A stretch of 64,000 nucleotides of DNA from Acidobacteriota bacterium (GCA_021793405.1 JAJYSV010000002.1:62001-126000), one strand, 5' to 3'. Positions 1 through 8,597 are shown, counted from the first letter of the stretch. Made by a program: numbers and translations. Notes: a model not told the origin generated them from the letters alone.

Positions 1-1
1 C

Positions 2-763
2 CGACGACGCTGGATTGCCGATCGATGGACGGAGACCTCCGCGGTGCTGCTGGATGCACAGGCGGCACATCTGGCGCGTGTTCTTCGCGCGCAGGTGGGT
101 CAGGAATTCGATATTGTTGCGGGAAATACAGTGCGACGAGGGGTTGTCGAACGGGTGGCCGTGGATGTTGTCGCGTTCTCTCTTCATGAGGAAGTGGAGG
201 CGGCGGATTCTCTTCCCCTGGTCGTGGCGTTGAGCATCGTGCGCTTCGAGCGGATGGAGTGGGCCATAGAAAAGTTAACAGAACTTGGCGTCGCGCGAAT
301 CATTCCGCTGGTTGCACAGCGCAGCGAAAAGCATCTGGTACAGGCAGCGGCGAAGCGGAGCGAGCGCTGGAGAAAAATTGCTCGTGAGTCTGCGCAACAG
401 TCGCGTCGCAGTACCATTCCGGAGATCTGCGGTCCGATATCAGTCCCGCAATGCATCGCCGAGATGCCGGATGCGCTACGGCTTCTTTTGTCGGAGCAGG
501 AGCGTACACAATCGCTATGGGAATCTCTGATGACAATAGAGGCTCAGGCGTCTCGGATGGGAACCATCTATGCTGCCATCGGACCCGAAGGCGGATGGAC
601 TCCGACGGAACTTTCAAGCTTCGCGGAATCGGGCTGGCGGTCGGTGAGCCTGGGGCCGCATATCCTGCGCACCGAAACGGCTGCGATCACCATGGCAGGT
701 GTGGTGAGTGCATGGTGGATGAGTGAAGAAGTTCGCATCTGCGGACTGACTGGACGCGGTTGA
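2..763 (+). CDS. rsmE: 16S rRNA m3U1498 methyltransferase RsmE (5' truncated by window)
   Basis: SPOUT-family enzyme that methylates N3 of U1498 of 16S rRNA. The frame is open from base 2, reading RRRWIADRW before the conserved QAAHLARVLRAQVG segment, so the true start lies just outside the window; the internal GTG at 44 is not the start. Family signs are the N-terminal PUA-like part with AAHLARVLR, the central MEWAIEKLTELGV segment, the IGPEGGWTPTE motif and the C-terminal LGPHILRTETAAI knot that binds S-adenosylmethionine. About 253 residues are visible, near full length. It converges on dnaJ with only 6 bp between the stop codons. Confident family call; only the first one or two codons are missing. 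Confidence 0.93.
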   Translation, partial: RRRWIADRWTETSAVLLDAQAAHLARVLRAQVGQEFDIVAGNTVRRGVVERVAVDVVAFSLHEEVEAADSLPLVVALSIVRFERMEWAIEKLTELGVARIIPLVAQRSEKHLVQAAAKRSERWRKIARESAQQSRRSTIPEICGPISVPQCIAEMPDALRLLLSEQERTQSLWESLMTIEAQASRMGTIYAAIGPEGGWTPTELSSFAESGWRSVSLGPHILRTETAAITMAGVVSAWWMSEEVRICGLTGRG

Positions 764-769
764 AAGCTT

Positions 770-1903
770 CTAGCTGAAGATGTCTTTCATCTTGCCAATA
801 AAACTTCGCGAGGAGGGCGTGTTCTCCACTGTCAGCGTTTCAGCCAATTGACGCATCAGTTCCTTCTGCGGCTTGGTCAGCTTTCTGGGAACCTGCGCAA
901 CCACCTGAACGATCAGATCTCCGCGGCCGTGGTCGTTCAAATAGGGAACGCCTTTGTTGCGGAGCCGGAATTCAGTGCCGCTCTGGGTTCCTTCTGGAAT
1001 TTTCAGCTTTGTCTCGCCTTCCAGCGTGGGAATCGTCAGCTCAGTACCCAGCGTTGCCTGGGGAAAAGAAATTGGTAGCACGTAGTGCAGGTTATTGCCT
1101 TCGCGCTCGAGAAATGGATGCGGCTCGACGGAAACCACCACGTATAAATCCCCTGCCGGGCCGCCGTACCGGCCAGCGTCTCCTTCGCCCTGGTAACGAA
1201 TCCGCATGCGATCTTCAATGCCGGCGGGAACCGTAACATTGATAGTGTGTTCGGCGGACTGACGGCCTTCCCCTTTGCATTTCTGACAGGGATGCGTGAC
1301 CAGGCTGCCTGTTCCTCCACAAACAGGGCAGGTGCGAGCGACGGAGAAAAAGCCCTGCTGAAAACGCACCTGGCCTCGGCCTGCGCATTGCTGGCAGACG
1401 GTGGGACCGTGTCCTGGCTCGGCGCCGCTGCCCTGGCACACGGTGCAGTTCTCCATGCGGCGAATGTGGATTTCGCTTTGCTTGCCGAAGACGGCTTCTT
1501 CAAATGTCAGGGTCAACTCATACTGCAGATCGCGTCCCCGTTGCGCGCGGGAGGAGCGGCGGCTACCGCCCATATTGAACATTTCTCCGAATATGTCTCC
1601 GAAGATGTCGCCGAGATCGGGCATGCCGGCAAACCCGCTCGCATCTCCGCCGGCTCCGTTGCTGACGCCAGCATGGCCGAAGCGGTCGTAGGCGGCGCGC
1701 TTGTCCGAATCGGAAAGAACCTGATACGCCTCGCTCGCCAGTTTGAATTTTTCTTCCGCGGCAGGATCGTCCGGGTTTCTGTCGGGATGATGTTGCATGG
1801 CGAGTTTGCGGTAGGCGCTCTTCAACTCCTGATCGGAGGCGGTGCGCTCTACACCCAGAACTTCGTAATAGTCGGCTTTGTTCACGCGGGCAGTTGGACT
1901 CAT
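770..1903 (-). CDS. dnaJ: chaperone DnaJ (Hsp40)
   Basis: Co-chaperone that delivers unfolded protein to DnaK and stimulates its ATPase in the cytoplasm. The 377 residues show the full type I layout: J domain at about 10-75 with HPD at 39-41, a Gly/Phe-rich linker (about 80-125, with GDIFGDIFGEMF), four CxxCxGxG zinc motifs (CTVCQGSG, CQQCAGRG, CPVCGGTG, CQKCKGEG) and the C-terminal substrate-binding domains. The start ATG overlaps the grpE stop as ATGA, so the two are very probably translationally coupled. It is the last gene of the minus-strand heat-shock group hrcA-grpE-dnaJ; dnaK is not in the window. Confidence 0.97.
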   Translation of the reverse strand: MSPTARVNKADYYEVLGVERTASDQELKSAYRKLAMQHHPDRNPDDPAAEEKFKLASEAYQVLSDSDKRAAYDRFGHAGVSNGAGGDASGFAGMPDLGDIFGDIFGEMFNMGGSRRSSRAQRGRDLQYELTLTFEEAVFGKQSEIHIRRMENCTVCQGSGAEPGHGPTVCQQCAGRGQVRFQQGFFSVARTCPVCGGTGSLVTHPCQKCKGEGRQSAEHTINVTVPAGIEDRMRIRYQGEGDAGRYGGPAGDLYVVVSVEPHPFLEREGNNLHYVLPISFPQATLGTELTIPTLEGETKLKIPEGTQSGTEFRLRNKGVPYLNDHGRGDLIVQVVAQVPRKLTKPQKELMRQLAETLTVENTPSSRSFIGKMKDIFS

Positions 1904-2505
1904 GCTGTTTTCTGTTTAGGATTTGTGGCGACTCGAACCAAAGCTGGGCGAAGGAGCCGGTCGCGCAGGGTGTAGCCGCGTCGAACCTCCTCCATCACCT
2001 GATGGTCAGGAAGATCGTCTCGCTCAACCATTTCAATCGCCTCGTGCAGGCGAGGATCAAATTGCGTTTCCACCGTCGGAACGGGCTGCACTCCCAGCGA
2101 GCGAAGGATTTCTCCCATCTGACGGACAATGAGTTCAACGCCGGAGCGAAGCTGCTCGGCCGAACTGTCGGAACGCAGGGCGAGCTGAAAATTATCTAGC
2201 ACCGGCAGGATTTGTTCCACCGTATTGATCAGGGCGTAATCGCGGTACTCGGCTCGCTCGCGGGCTTCCCGTTTGCGGTAATTATCGAATTCCGCCTGCA
2301 ACCGTGCCAGCCGGTCGAAAAGCTGGTCCCGTTCCGTCTGCAGGCGATCGATATCAGCCCGTGCTGCCGCCGCCGCGTCGATGGTTTCAACGAGCGCGGT
2401 GTCGCTCTCGATGGGCTCGACTTCCTGGGTCGCCGCGACCGGTTCCTTGTCGCTCTTCTGGTGGCTGGTTGTCTTGCTTGTCTTCAACGCTTCGTCGTGT
2501 CGCAT
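1900..2505 (-). CDS. grpE: nucleotide exchange factor GrpE
   Basis: Nucleotide exchange factor for DnaK. The protein (201 aa from this ATG) has a charged, low-complexity N-terminus, a long coiled-coil helix (about 55-110, AAAARADIDRLQTERDQL onward), the typical LARLQAEFDNYRKREARER segment and a C-terminal beta domain ending in RGYTLRDRLLRPALVRVA. A TTG six codons upstream (2523) is in frame, but the ATG at 2505 has an AGAAG-like purine stretch ahead of it and is preferred. It overlaps dnaJ by 4 bp. The 254-bp spacer to hrcA is long enough for its own promoter; no CIRCE element was seen there. Confidence 0.93.
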   Translation of the reverse strand: MRHDEALKTSKTTSHQKSDKEPVAATQEVEPIESDTALVETIDAAAAARADIDRLQTERDQLFDRLARLQAEFDNYRKREARERAEYRDYALINTVEQILPVLDNFQLALRSDSSAEQLRSGVELIVRQMGEILRSLGVQPVPTVETQFDPRLHEAIEMVERDDLPDHQVMEEVRRGYTLRDRLLRPALVRVATNPKQKTA

Positions 2506-2759
2506 AATTTTTCTTCTTGCCAATCCATGGTATGTTGCGCGGGCGAAACGTCTTTCAGGATCACTGCAGCTCTTACTATTTGAACAGATGCGGCCGCAGG
2601 GTCAAAAGCGTCAATTTTGCGCAATGCCAATTCGTTGCGTGGATTTCCCACAACCGGCTACTTCTATTGTAACCAGTTGACGGAAGAGAAGTTGGGATGA
2701 TTCTCCAGAGGTATGGCAGCTGACGATGGATTTCCTGAAAAAGCTTTCACTGCAAGCTG
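2506..2759. other. hrcA-grpE intergenic spacer
   Basis: About 250 bases without a convincing gene. I looked for the inverted repeat TTAGCACTC-N9-GAGTGCTAA (CIRCE) bound by HrcA and found no match on either strand. A weak inverted repeat CGCAA...TTGCG lies near 2621-2640. The grpE promoter is probably here but I cannot assign it. Confidence 0.4.
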
Positions 2760-3884
2760 TTACGGCTGTGCTGCCCATCGCCCAAAAAGGTCGGCGATGT
2801 AGGTTACGGTGCCGATGGCGCTGGCATATTGGATGCGGGTGGGACCAATCACCGCAACGGTACCCAGATGCTCCGCCCCGCGCCGGGCAGGAGCGGCAAT
2901 CAGGACCAGGTCTCGCATCTCCGGGATGGCTTCCTCCAGACCGACGACTACGCGAACGGAGGGTTGCTTGCTGTCGACATACGCATTCAACAGATCGATA
3001 ATGCGCTGTTTCTCCTCGAGCGCGAGGAAAATTTCTCGCAGGTGTCGCCGGTCGGCTTCATTCACCATCAGGTTGGCTACGCCATCCATGAAGATGGATT
3101 TTTCCTGGGAATTGCGGTCGGCCATGGGATCCATGGCGCCCTTCGCCCAAAGTTCGAGCGAACAAAGGACCTGATTGTACTCATTGCGCTCGCGGTCCAT
3201 GCGACGCGTCAGTTCCTGGCGAATGCGTTCCAGTGCCCAGCCGTGAAAATTCTGATTGAGGTAATTGGCCGCGGTTTCCAGTTCTCCGGGAGTCAGGTCG
3301 TGTTCCAGCGTCAGCAGCCGATCGCGCACCACCCCTGCGGTTGTCACCAGTACAGTGAGCACGCGGGCAACGCCAAGGCGGGTGAAGTGAACATGTTCCA
3401 AAAGCTCCCAGTCCGCAGTGGCCGCAGTTACGCCCAGGCCCACGCCGACCCCGCCCGAGAGCAGGGCCAGGATATGCGAGGTGCGTGCGAAAAAGTCGGT
3501 CGCGTTGGCCACGCCGGTAAAGCTCTCTTCAATTTGTTCCTGGGTCGGCTGGGGCAGCACCTGACGCGCAGAGGACTTGCGGCGGAGAAGCTGTTCGACA
3601 TAATAACGAAATGCCTGCGCCGTGGGGATTCTTCCGGCGGAGGTGTGCGGCTGCTCCAAAAATCCGGCTTCGGAAAGTTCCGCCATCACGTTGCGGACCG
3701 TGGCAGCACTCATGCCTTCGCGATTGTGTTGCCGCGCGACAGACTGCGATGCCACTGGCTCGCCGTTGGCAATATAGTTTTCGACAATGGCGGTGAGCAC
3801 CAGTTCTTTGCGCGGACCGATGGGAGCGTCCACCGCGGGCCCACGTGGATTGCTCGCCGAATTCGATGAGCCGTTCACTTCCAT
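2760..3884 (-). CDS. hrcA: heat-inducible transcription repressor HrcA
   Basis: DNA-binding repressor of class I heat-shock genes. It has an N-terminal winged helix (RKELVLTAIVENYIANGEPVAS, then SAATVRNVMAELSEAGFLEQPH and TSAGRIPT), the dimerisation segment and a C-terminal GAF-like domain (VVGLEEAIPEMRDL, LGTVAVIGPTRIQYASAIGTV). Taking the ATG at 3884 gives 374 aa, already longer than the usual 340-350. In-frame starts upstream are an ATG at 3911 and a TTG at 3953; none of the three has a clear Shine-Dalgarno. The adjacent methylase gene is divergent and begins only 137 bp away, so an island has settled directly upstream of this repressor. Confidence 0.92.
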   Translation of the reverse strand: MEVNGSSNSASNPRGPAVDAPIGPRKELVLTAIVENYIANGEPVASQSVARQHNREGMSAATVRNVMAELSEAGFLEQPHTSAGRIPTAQAFRYYVEQLLRRKSSARQVLPQPTQEQIEESFTGVANATDFFARTSHILALLSGGVGVGLGVTAATADWELLEHVHFTRLGVARVLTVLVTTAGVVRDRLLTLEHDLTPGELETAANYLNQNFHGWALERIRQELTRRMDRERNEYNQVLCSLELWAKGAMDPMADRNSQEKSIFMDGVANLMVNEADRRHLREIFLALEEKQRIIDLLNAYVDSKQPSVRVVVGLEEAIPEMRDLVLIAAPARRGAEHLGTVAVIGPTRIQYASAIGTVTYIADLFGRWAAQP

Positions 3885-3990
3885 ACTGCGACTGTAGGAA
3901 CTCGCAGGCATGAAGTCAAGCTGCGAATTGCGCGGGATGTTGCTGAGGCTCAAGGCAAATGGCGCATGAGCGCCAACTGAAGGTCCGCGA

Positions 3991-4035
3991 GTTCACCGCA
4001 TTTTGGTGTATAGTAGCGTGAATGTTCACGGTGAA
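3991..4035 (+). promoter_or_regulatory. putative promoter and operator of the DNA methylase gene
   Basis: A TATAGT hexamer (4009-4014) ends 7 nt before the methylase ATG (4022), so transcription would start at or next to the start codon and the message may be leaderless. No good -35 hexamer is visible. Two repeats frame it: CACC-N7-GGTG at 3994-4008 and the perfect 11-bp palindrome TTCACGGTGAA at 4025-4035, just inside the coding region; the half site GTTCACCG at 3991 repeats the left arm. Placement over the promoter and start suggests a repressor site. The promoter and the operator role are both inferences. Confidence 0.45.
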
Positions 4036-5065
4036 GAGATCGATCGATGGAACCGCATTGCAGCGGCAGAATCGGCGTCTTCAGCGCCTGAAAACTCAGG
4101 GTGTGACACGCTCAACCGTATTCGTGCACCGAGAATGCAAACTGGCTCTAGATGATTTACGGCCCCACTTTGTCGATGCCGCTAAAGCCGAAGCTTTATC
4201 AGAATTGGTGCTTGAACTAGGAAAGAAGACAAAGCCGACGAATGTTGCACAGGTGAACCAGCTCAGTCCATTCAGGTATCCGGGAGGTAAGACTTGGCTA
4301 GTACCCGAGATTCGTAGCTGGCTCAGAGCTTCCAAGACTATCCCCGATGTATTCGTAGAGCCATTTGCAGGTGGAGCTATGGCTGGACTTACAGCCGCTG
4401 CGGAGGAACTTGCATATACAGTCGTTCTTTCCGAGTTGGATTCAGATGTAGCCGCTGTTTGGGAAACAATATTTGATGGGACGGACACGGCGGTTGAATG
4501 GCTTTGCAATCAGATCGCCAGCTTCGAGGTGTCTCTGGAAAATGTCCAGAAGGTACTCGCAGGCAATCCGAAAAGCGATGCGGCACGGGCGTTCCGCACC
4601 ATTGTCAAGAATCGTATGCAGCGCGGGGGCATCATGGCCGCTGGAGCAGGTTTAGTAAAGGAAGGAGAGGCGGGAAAGGGTCTCAGATCGCGTTGGTATC
4701 CCAAGACATTAGGAGAACGCATAAGAGGATTGCGAGATTTGCGAGATCGGATCACCTTCCAAAGAGGCGATGCCTTCGACACCATCCAACAATTCATCAC
4801 CAATCCAAACGCATTCTTCTTCATCGACCCGCCATACACCGCTGGCGGAAAGAAAGCCGGCAACCGCCTATACACTCATAACGAAGTCGATCACGAGCGC
4901 CTATTTTCTCTGATGGCGACCGCTCGCGGACCCGTGATGCTCACCTACGACGATGCGCCCGAGGTACGAGAAATGGCGATGCGGCATCAGTTCCGCATTC
5001 AGACCGTTCCCATGAAGAATACCCACCATGCAATCATTCGCGAATTGCTCATTCTGAAACCTTGA
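4022..5065 (+). CDS. D12-class (Dam-like) DNA adenine methyltransferase of an R-M system
   Basis: S-adenosylmethionine-dependent N6-adenine DNA methylase expected to protect the host from the convergent NotI-type nuclease. Alpha-class motif order is clear: FRYPGGK at 84-90, SAM-binding VEPFAGGA at about 112-119, acidic SELDSD at 137-142 and catalytic DPPY at 269-272. The 347 aa include about 80 residues ahead of the FRYPGGK motif, which in many Dam proteins lies near residue 10; within it, STVFVHRECK followed by a helix looks like a strand-helix DNA-binding unit (ribbon-helix-helix-like), a speculative reading. Base composition looks more AT-rich than its neighbours, suggesting transfer. The 3' end overlaps the nuclease gene by 17 bp on the opposite strand. 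Confidence 0.88.
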   Translation: MFTVKRSIDGTALQRQNRRLQRLKTQGVTRSTVFVHRECKLALDDLRPHFVDAAKAEALSELVLELGKKTKPTNVAQVNQLSPFRYPGGKTWLVPEIRSWLRASKTIPDVFVEPFAGGAMAGLTAAAEELAYTVVLSELDSDVAAVWETIFDGTDTAVEWLCNQIASFEVSLENVQKVLAGNPKSDAARAFRTIVKNRMQRGGIMAAGAGLVKEGEAGKGLRSRWYPKTLGERIRGLRDLRDRITFQRGDAFDTIQQFITNPNAFFFIDPPYTAGGKKAGNRLYTHNEVDHERLFSLMATARGPVMLTYDDAPEVREMAMRHQFRIQTVPMKNTHHAIIRELLILKP

Positions 5066-6086
5066 AAACTTTTTTCGTTCGGCTTTCGTCCGCAATCACA
5101 TTCTTCAGGCTCTGAGTAAAGTCAGCTTTGCTCAGAGGTTCCGTGGCGTTTAGTGCAATTCGTGAACCATCCAGGCTTGTAAAGACCACCTCGCCTGCAG
5201 TAAGGTGCAGATGTTCGTCGTAGTCCACGATGAACCACGCCACGTCCGCATTTTCCCGACGCTCCTTATCGCTCCGCGCTCGCGGAGAGGGATCGGCAAG
5301 CCTATTCATGTTGCTGTAGAAAAACCGATCTACGACAACTACAATCTTCTTTCCCCAACTGCGCAGCACAGGCACTTTTACGTCCAACTGGGGCCATAGT
5401 CGCTTGGGCCCACTGCTGCGGTAATCGGGTCGCCGTTTGCCAGTCGGGAATAGTAGGTCAGACGGGGCATGAGCGTAAGCGTCGAATTCAAGACGCATCC
5501 TTGCGCCGGAGAAGTAGAGGGCTTGAGTTTCCACAGCGCACCATTCCAACTCACCCGCAGAAACGGTTTCTGGATTCACTAGTATCCAATCGATACGTCC
5601 TGCCTGCTTTTCTTCCTCTTTGGCTTCGGCTGCCATGTCCTCCGCAATGTCAGTTGGACGCTGAACGTCGGCAATTTTTCTGAGGAACGGGGTTTCCTTG
5701 ACCACCGTGACCTTCGCGGTATCCAACATCTTCTCCGCGATCCAGGAGAATAGGGTCTTTCCTGGTTCCACCGACTGAATAAACCGAGAAGGGCACATTG
5801 TCACTACCTTGTCCCCGGCTACCATGGAACCTTCAGCAGCATATTTTCGGACCGAGCATACTCCGCTTGCCTTGTTGCACCGTGCTCCAGGTATGAGAGT
5901 CGAGAGAAAGGGGCAAACGGGCGCTCCGGTAAGGGAGTTTTCCTGATCCTGCCTCGCTGCGAGACGACCAAAGGTCTGCCGTTCCTCCGGCGTCAACAGT
6001 CCGATATCTTTGCCAAACCACTCGGCGATGCCGTAGCGGGCGGCTGGTATTCGCTCTTTTCGGGCTTCGCGGGCTTTTCTCGCCAT
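5049..6086 (-). CDS. NotI-family type II restriction endonuclease
   Basis: 345-aa protein with the hallmarks of the NotI family. Four cysteines at 58, 70, 77 and 98 (CPF, RC-NKASGVC, MCPSRF) match the iron-binding Cys4 site of NotI. A PD-(D/E)xK-like core follows: IDWIL (Asp166) and VETQ (Glu186, Gln188), comparable to the D...ExQ catalytic set of NotI. The C-terminal third (KRLWPQLDVKVPVL, AWFIVDYD) also fits. The ATG at 6086 has GAGAGGA about 7 nt upstream. It is convergent with the methylase and shares its last 17 bp, so the two messages would be antisense at their 3' ends. The target site cannot be read from sequence; the partner's class implies an adenine in it. Confidence 0.8.
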   Translation of the reverse strand: MARKAREARKERIPAARYGIAEWFGKDIGLLTPEERQTFGRLAARQDQENSLTGAPVCPFLSTLIPGARCNKASGVCSVRKYAAEGSMVAGDKVVTMCPSRFIQSVEPGKTLFSWIAEKMLDTAKVTVVKETPFLRKIADVQRPTDIAEDMAAEAKEEEKQAGRIDWILVNPETVSAGELEWCAVETQALYFSGARMRLEFDAYAHAPSDLLFPTGKRRPDYRSSGPKRLWPQLDVKVPVLRSWGKKIVVVVDRFFYSNMNRLADPSPRARSDKERRENADVAWFIVDYDEHLHLTAGEVVFTSLDGSRIALNATEPLSKADFTQSLKNVIADESRTKKVFKVSE

Positions 6087-6262
6087 TCAAGACGTTCCTC
6101 TCGTTGGATGATCCGACAAAGAATACCAGATAGCGAATTTCTCCAGCCACGTAGCAATTCTTTACGGGCGCGTGGGTTGGCTTCAGCTTAAGTGTGCTCA
6201 TCGGGTTGTGCTGATTGTAAATCGCGCGGTTCGGTTGCAGAAAAGCACTCCCAAACGCAAAA

Positions 6263-6284
6263 GGACCGCGATGGAATGCGGTCC
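6263..6284 (-). terminator. Rho-independent terminator of the LacD-like aldolase gene
   Basis: Perfect 7-bp stem GGACCGC/GCGGTCC with an 8-nt loop. On the minus strand it is followed by TTTTGCGTTTG, and it lies about 35 bp downstream of the aldolase stop codon. Confidence 0.75.
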
Positions 6285-6318
6285 CTCTGGATTAATTATT
6301 CAGCGTGATCGTGCCCTG

Positions 6319-7305
6319 CTACATGCCAAAGCGCTCGTGCCACGGGGTGGCGGCTTTCAGCGCCCGGTTCACGTTCTCAATGTTTTTGACGCCTTCAGTT
6401 TTGAGCCAATCTTCAAACGCCTTGGCGCCCTGCTTGGCATAGACGGGGATGCCGTCTTTCCATGTGGCGCGTCCACAAAGGACGCCGTTGAATTTGGCGC
6501 CGGACTCGGCCGCCAGTTCCAGCGTTTCAATGAAGACGGGATTGGAGACACCCGCCGAAAGATAAATGAAGGGCTTGGTCGAAGCCTCCGCCGCCTTGCG
6601 GAAAAGATGCAGCGCTTCTTCTTTCGAGTATGCGGCTGTGCCTTTGAAGGCCTTGGTGCCGGCGACAAACTCCATTTGGATCGGCACTTCCATCTTGAGG
6701 ACATCGACGCCATAGCGCTCATCGCAGAAGTCCGCGGTCGCGCGCGTGACAATCTCAGGCTTCTTCTTCGCATAGGCAACCGACTTTTCATCGCCGCCCT
6801 CGGCGTCGTAGCCTACGATTTCCAGGAAGAATGCAATGTCGTGGGCGCGGCATTCGTCGCCAACTCGCTCAATGAAGGCATACTTTACGTCGTTGATTTC
6901 CTTTTTCTCAAACGGCGTGTAGTAGAGCAGCAGCTTGACCGCGTCCGCGCCTTCATGCTGGATGCGGCGCACCGACCAGTGATCGAGCAGATCAGGCAGG
7001 CGGCCTGGTGTTGCCGCGTCATAGCCGGTCTTCTCATAGGCCAGCAGCAGGCCCTTTCCGTTGCGAAGCTTGGCGGCGGGCAGCCCGAATTCCGGATCGA
7101 GCAGGATCGCCGATGCGTGGCGGGTCAGGACTTCTGTTACCAACATCTTGAATTCAACCAGGGCATGGTCGTCGACCGCGGAGCCTTTTTCCTTGGCCAG
7201 AGACTTTTTCAGGGAACCGCGTTGATCCATGGCGGCGGCGGCAATCACACCGCGCTCGTCGGAGAGGGCTTTCATGCCGGCCAGTTTGCCGGGGGTCAGC
7301 TTCAT
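6319..7305 (-). CDS. tagatose 1,6-diphosphate aldolase-like protein (LacD family)
   Basis: Class I TIM-barrel aldolase of the LacD family, which cleaves ketohexose 1,6-bisphosphates to dihydroxyacetone phosphate and glyceraldehyde 3-phosphate. Signs: N-terminal MKLTPGKLAGMKALSDERG, the AAAMDQRGSLKK segment, LLDPEFG, the Schiff-base lysine in GVDVLKMEVPIQ, and PFIYLSAGVSN near the phosphate site. The ATG at 7305 is chosen (328 aa) because AAGGAG sits 9 nt upstream; the ATG at 7311 would be only 3 nt away. It is a single gene with its own terminator. No sugar-phosphate operon surrounds it, so the physiological substrate is uncertain; the related DUF2090 aldolases act in inositol breakdown, whose genes lie about 48 kb away. 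Confidence 0.85.
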   Translation of the reverse strand: MKLTPGKLAGMKALSDERGVIAAAAMDQRGSLKKSLAKEKGSAVDDHALVEFKMLVTEVLTRHASAILLDPEFGLPAAKLRNGKGLLLAYEKTGYDAATPGRLPDLLDHWSVRRIQHEGADAVKLLLYYTPFEKKEINDVKYAFIERVGDECRAHDIAFFLEIVGYDAEGGDEKSVAYAKKKPEIVTRATADFCDERYGVDVLKMEVPIQMEFVAGTKAFKGTAAYSKEEALHLFRKAAEASTKPFIYLSAGVSNPVFIETLELAAESGAKFNGVLCGRATWKDGIPVYAKQGAKAFEDWLKTEGVKNIENVNRALKAATPWHERFGM

Positions 7306-7435
7306 CGTCATACACTCCTTAATTTTTTTATCTTGTGGGGTCTGTGGGTTGTCCAGGCCTCGAGAGGCCAAGTCCATCAAATCCAGTCCATCACCCTCAT
7401 TTTACGCTGGGACGAAAATCCTGTTGTGACGCGCA

Positions 7436-8188
7436 TCATGGTCGGACCGGATTCGCGAGCGCCGTCTGCTGGGCCTGGATCAATCCGCGCGTACCGCGCG
7501 CGGCGAGATCGAGCAGCGCGACATGCTGTTCGCGGGAGAAAGTATTATGTTCCGCTGTTGCCTGCACCTCCACAAAATCGCCGGCACTGGTCATTACGAC
7601 ATTCATATCGACATCGGCGCGAGCATCTTCCTCGTAGGCCAGATCGAGCAGCGGCGTACCGTCCACAATACCCACGCTGATGGCAGCGATGAGATGCCGG
7701 ATGGGCGAAGTGGCGAGGACTTTTGCGGCCACCAGTCGATCGACGGCCAGTCCCAGTGCGACAGCGGCACCAGTAATGGCGGCGGTGCGGGTGCCTCCGT
7801 CGGCCTGCAGGACATCGCAATCCAGAATGATGGTGCGCTCGCCGAGTGCCTTCAGGTCCACGGCGGCGCGCAAACTGCGGCCAATCAGCCGCTGAATCTC
7901 ATGCGTGCGACCACCCACTTTGCCGCGTTCACTTTCCCGAGGGGTACGAGTCAGGGTGGCGCGCGGCAGCATTCCATATTCGGCGGTGACCCAACCCTGG
8001 CCGCGATTACGCAGCCAGCCCGGCACGCCAGTTTCGACGGTGGCGTTGCAGAGAACGCGGGTGTGGCCAAGCTCAATGAGAACGGAGCCTTCAGCGGTGG
8101 GCACAAAATCGAGAGTCAGGCGAAGCGGACGAAGCGCGTCAGTGGCACGGCCTTCGGGCCGGAAGCAAGTAGAAACAGGAACAGACAT
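7436..8188 (-). CDS. rph: ribonuclease PH
   Basis: Phosphorolytic 3'-5' exoribonuclease that trims the 3' ends of tRNA precursors. The 250 residues are of normal family length and contain [16 protein letters not shown], the [20 protein letters not shown] block (phosphate and RNA contacts), [20 protein letters not shown] and [19 protein letters not shown] with the metal-binding aspartates. All core residues appear intact. It lies downstream of a small XRE regulator on the same strand with a 138-bp spacer, so it probably has its own promoter. Confidence 0.96.
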   Translation of the reverse strand: MSVPVSTCFRPEGRATDALRPLRLTLDFVPTAEGSVLIELGHTRVLCNATVETGVPGWLRNRGQGWVTAEYGMLPRATLTRTPRESERGKVGGRTHEIQRLIGRSLRAAVDLKALGERTIILDCDVLQADGGTRTAAITGAAVALGLAVDRLVAAKVLATSPIRHLIAAISVGIVDGTPLLDLAYEEDARADVDMNVVMTSAGDFVEVQATAEHNTFSREQHVALLDLAARGTRGLIQAQQTALANPVRP

Positions 8189-8326
8189 ATGTGGATTCCA
8201 TTGTAACGACTGCGGTGACTACCGACTTCCTCGGCTCCCATTACTTGGCTATCCAGGAGTGTTTCATAATGACACAAAGCCTGACGATTTGGTCTAAATA
8301 ATGAAAATCCGATCGAGCCTTCACTT

Positions 8327-8560
8327 TTAAAGCAGGCGGAAAAGCTCTCCCAGCGACATTTCAAAGGTATGCGCCAATGTCTGAAGCGATCCAAGGCATG
8401 GCTCTTTCCGCCCATTTTCCAGATCGCATATATAGGTTTTGCTCATTCCCGCGGCTTCTGCGAGATAGAGTTGCGTCCACCCACGTTCTCGGCGAATTTT
8501 CCTAACGCGATCCCCGAGACGTTTCTGGATATTTCCCGTATTCCTCTTGGCGCTTGCCAT
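8327..8560 (-). CDS. small XRE-family transcriptional regulator
   Basis: 77-aa one-domain regulator. Residues about 12-70 form a helix-turn-helix of the Cro/C1 type: LGDRVRKIRRERGWTQLYL, AEAAGMSKTYICDLENGRK, then PCLGSLQTLAHTFEMSLGELF. Size and sequence style resemble controller (C) proteins of R-M systems, but the R-M pair here is 2.2 kb away with unrelated genes between, so a link is only a possibility. The divergent neighbour at 8659 and a perfect 12-bp palindrome between them suggest it controls that gene and itself. Confidence 0.88.
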   Translation of the reverse strand: MASAKRNTGNIQKRLGDRVRKIRRERGWTQLYLAEAAGMSKTYICDLENGRKEPCLGSLQTLAHTFEMSLGELFRLL

Positions 8561-8597
8561 AATGGGAAGAATGCCGGTACTCTATCGGTGAATAATC

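Noticed and set aside
2829-3869. Long plus-strand open frame antisense to hrcA
   Set aside because: It is a shadow of the hrcA codons with no family motif and no ribosome site; hrcA itself is well supported.
7356-7369. GGCCTCGAGAGGCC inverted repeat
   Set aside because: Two-base loop and no following T-run on either strand, so not a terminator.
6172-7680. 502-codon plus-strand open frame across the aldolase and RNase PH genes
   Set aside because: It is the complement of two conserved enzymes and spans their intergenic region; composition bias explains the open frame.
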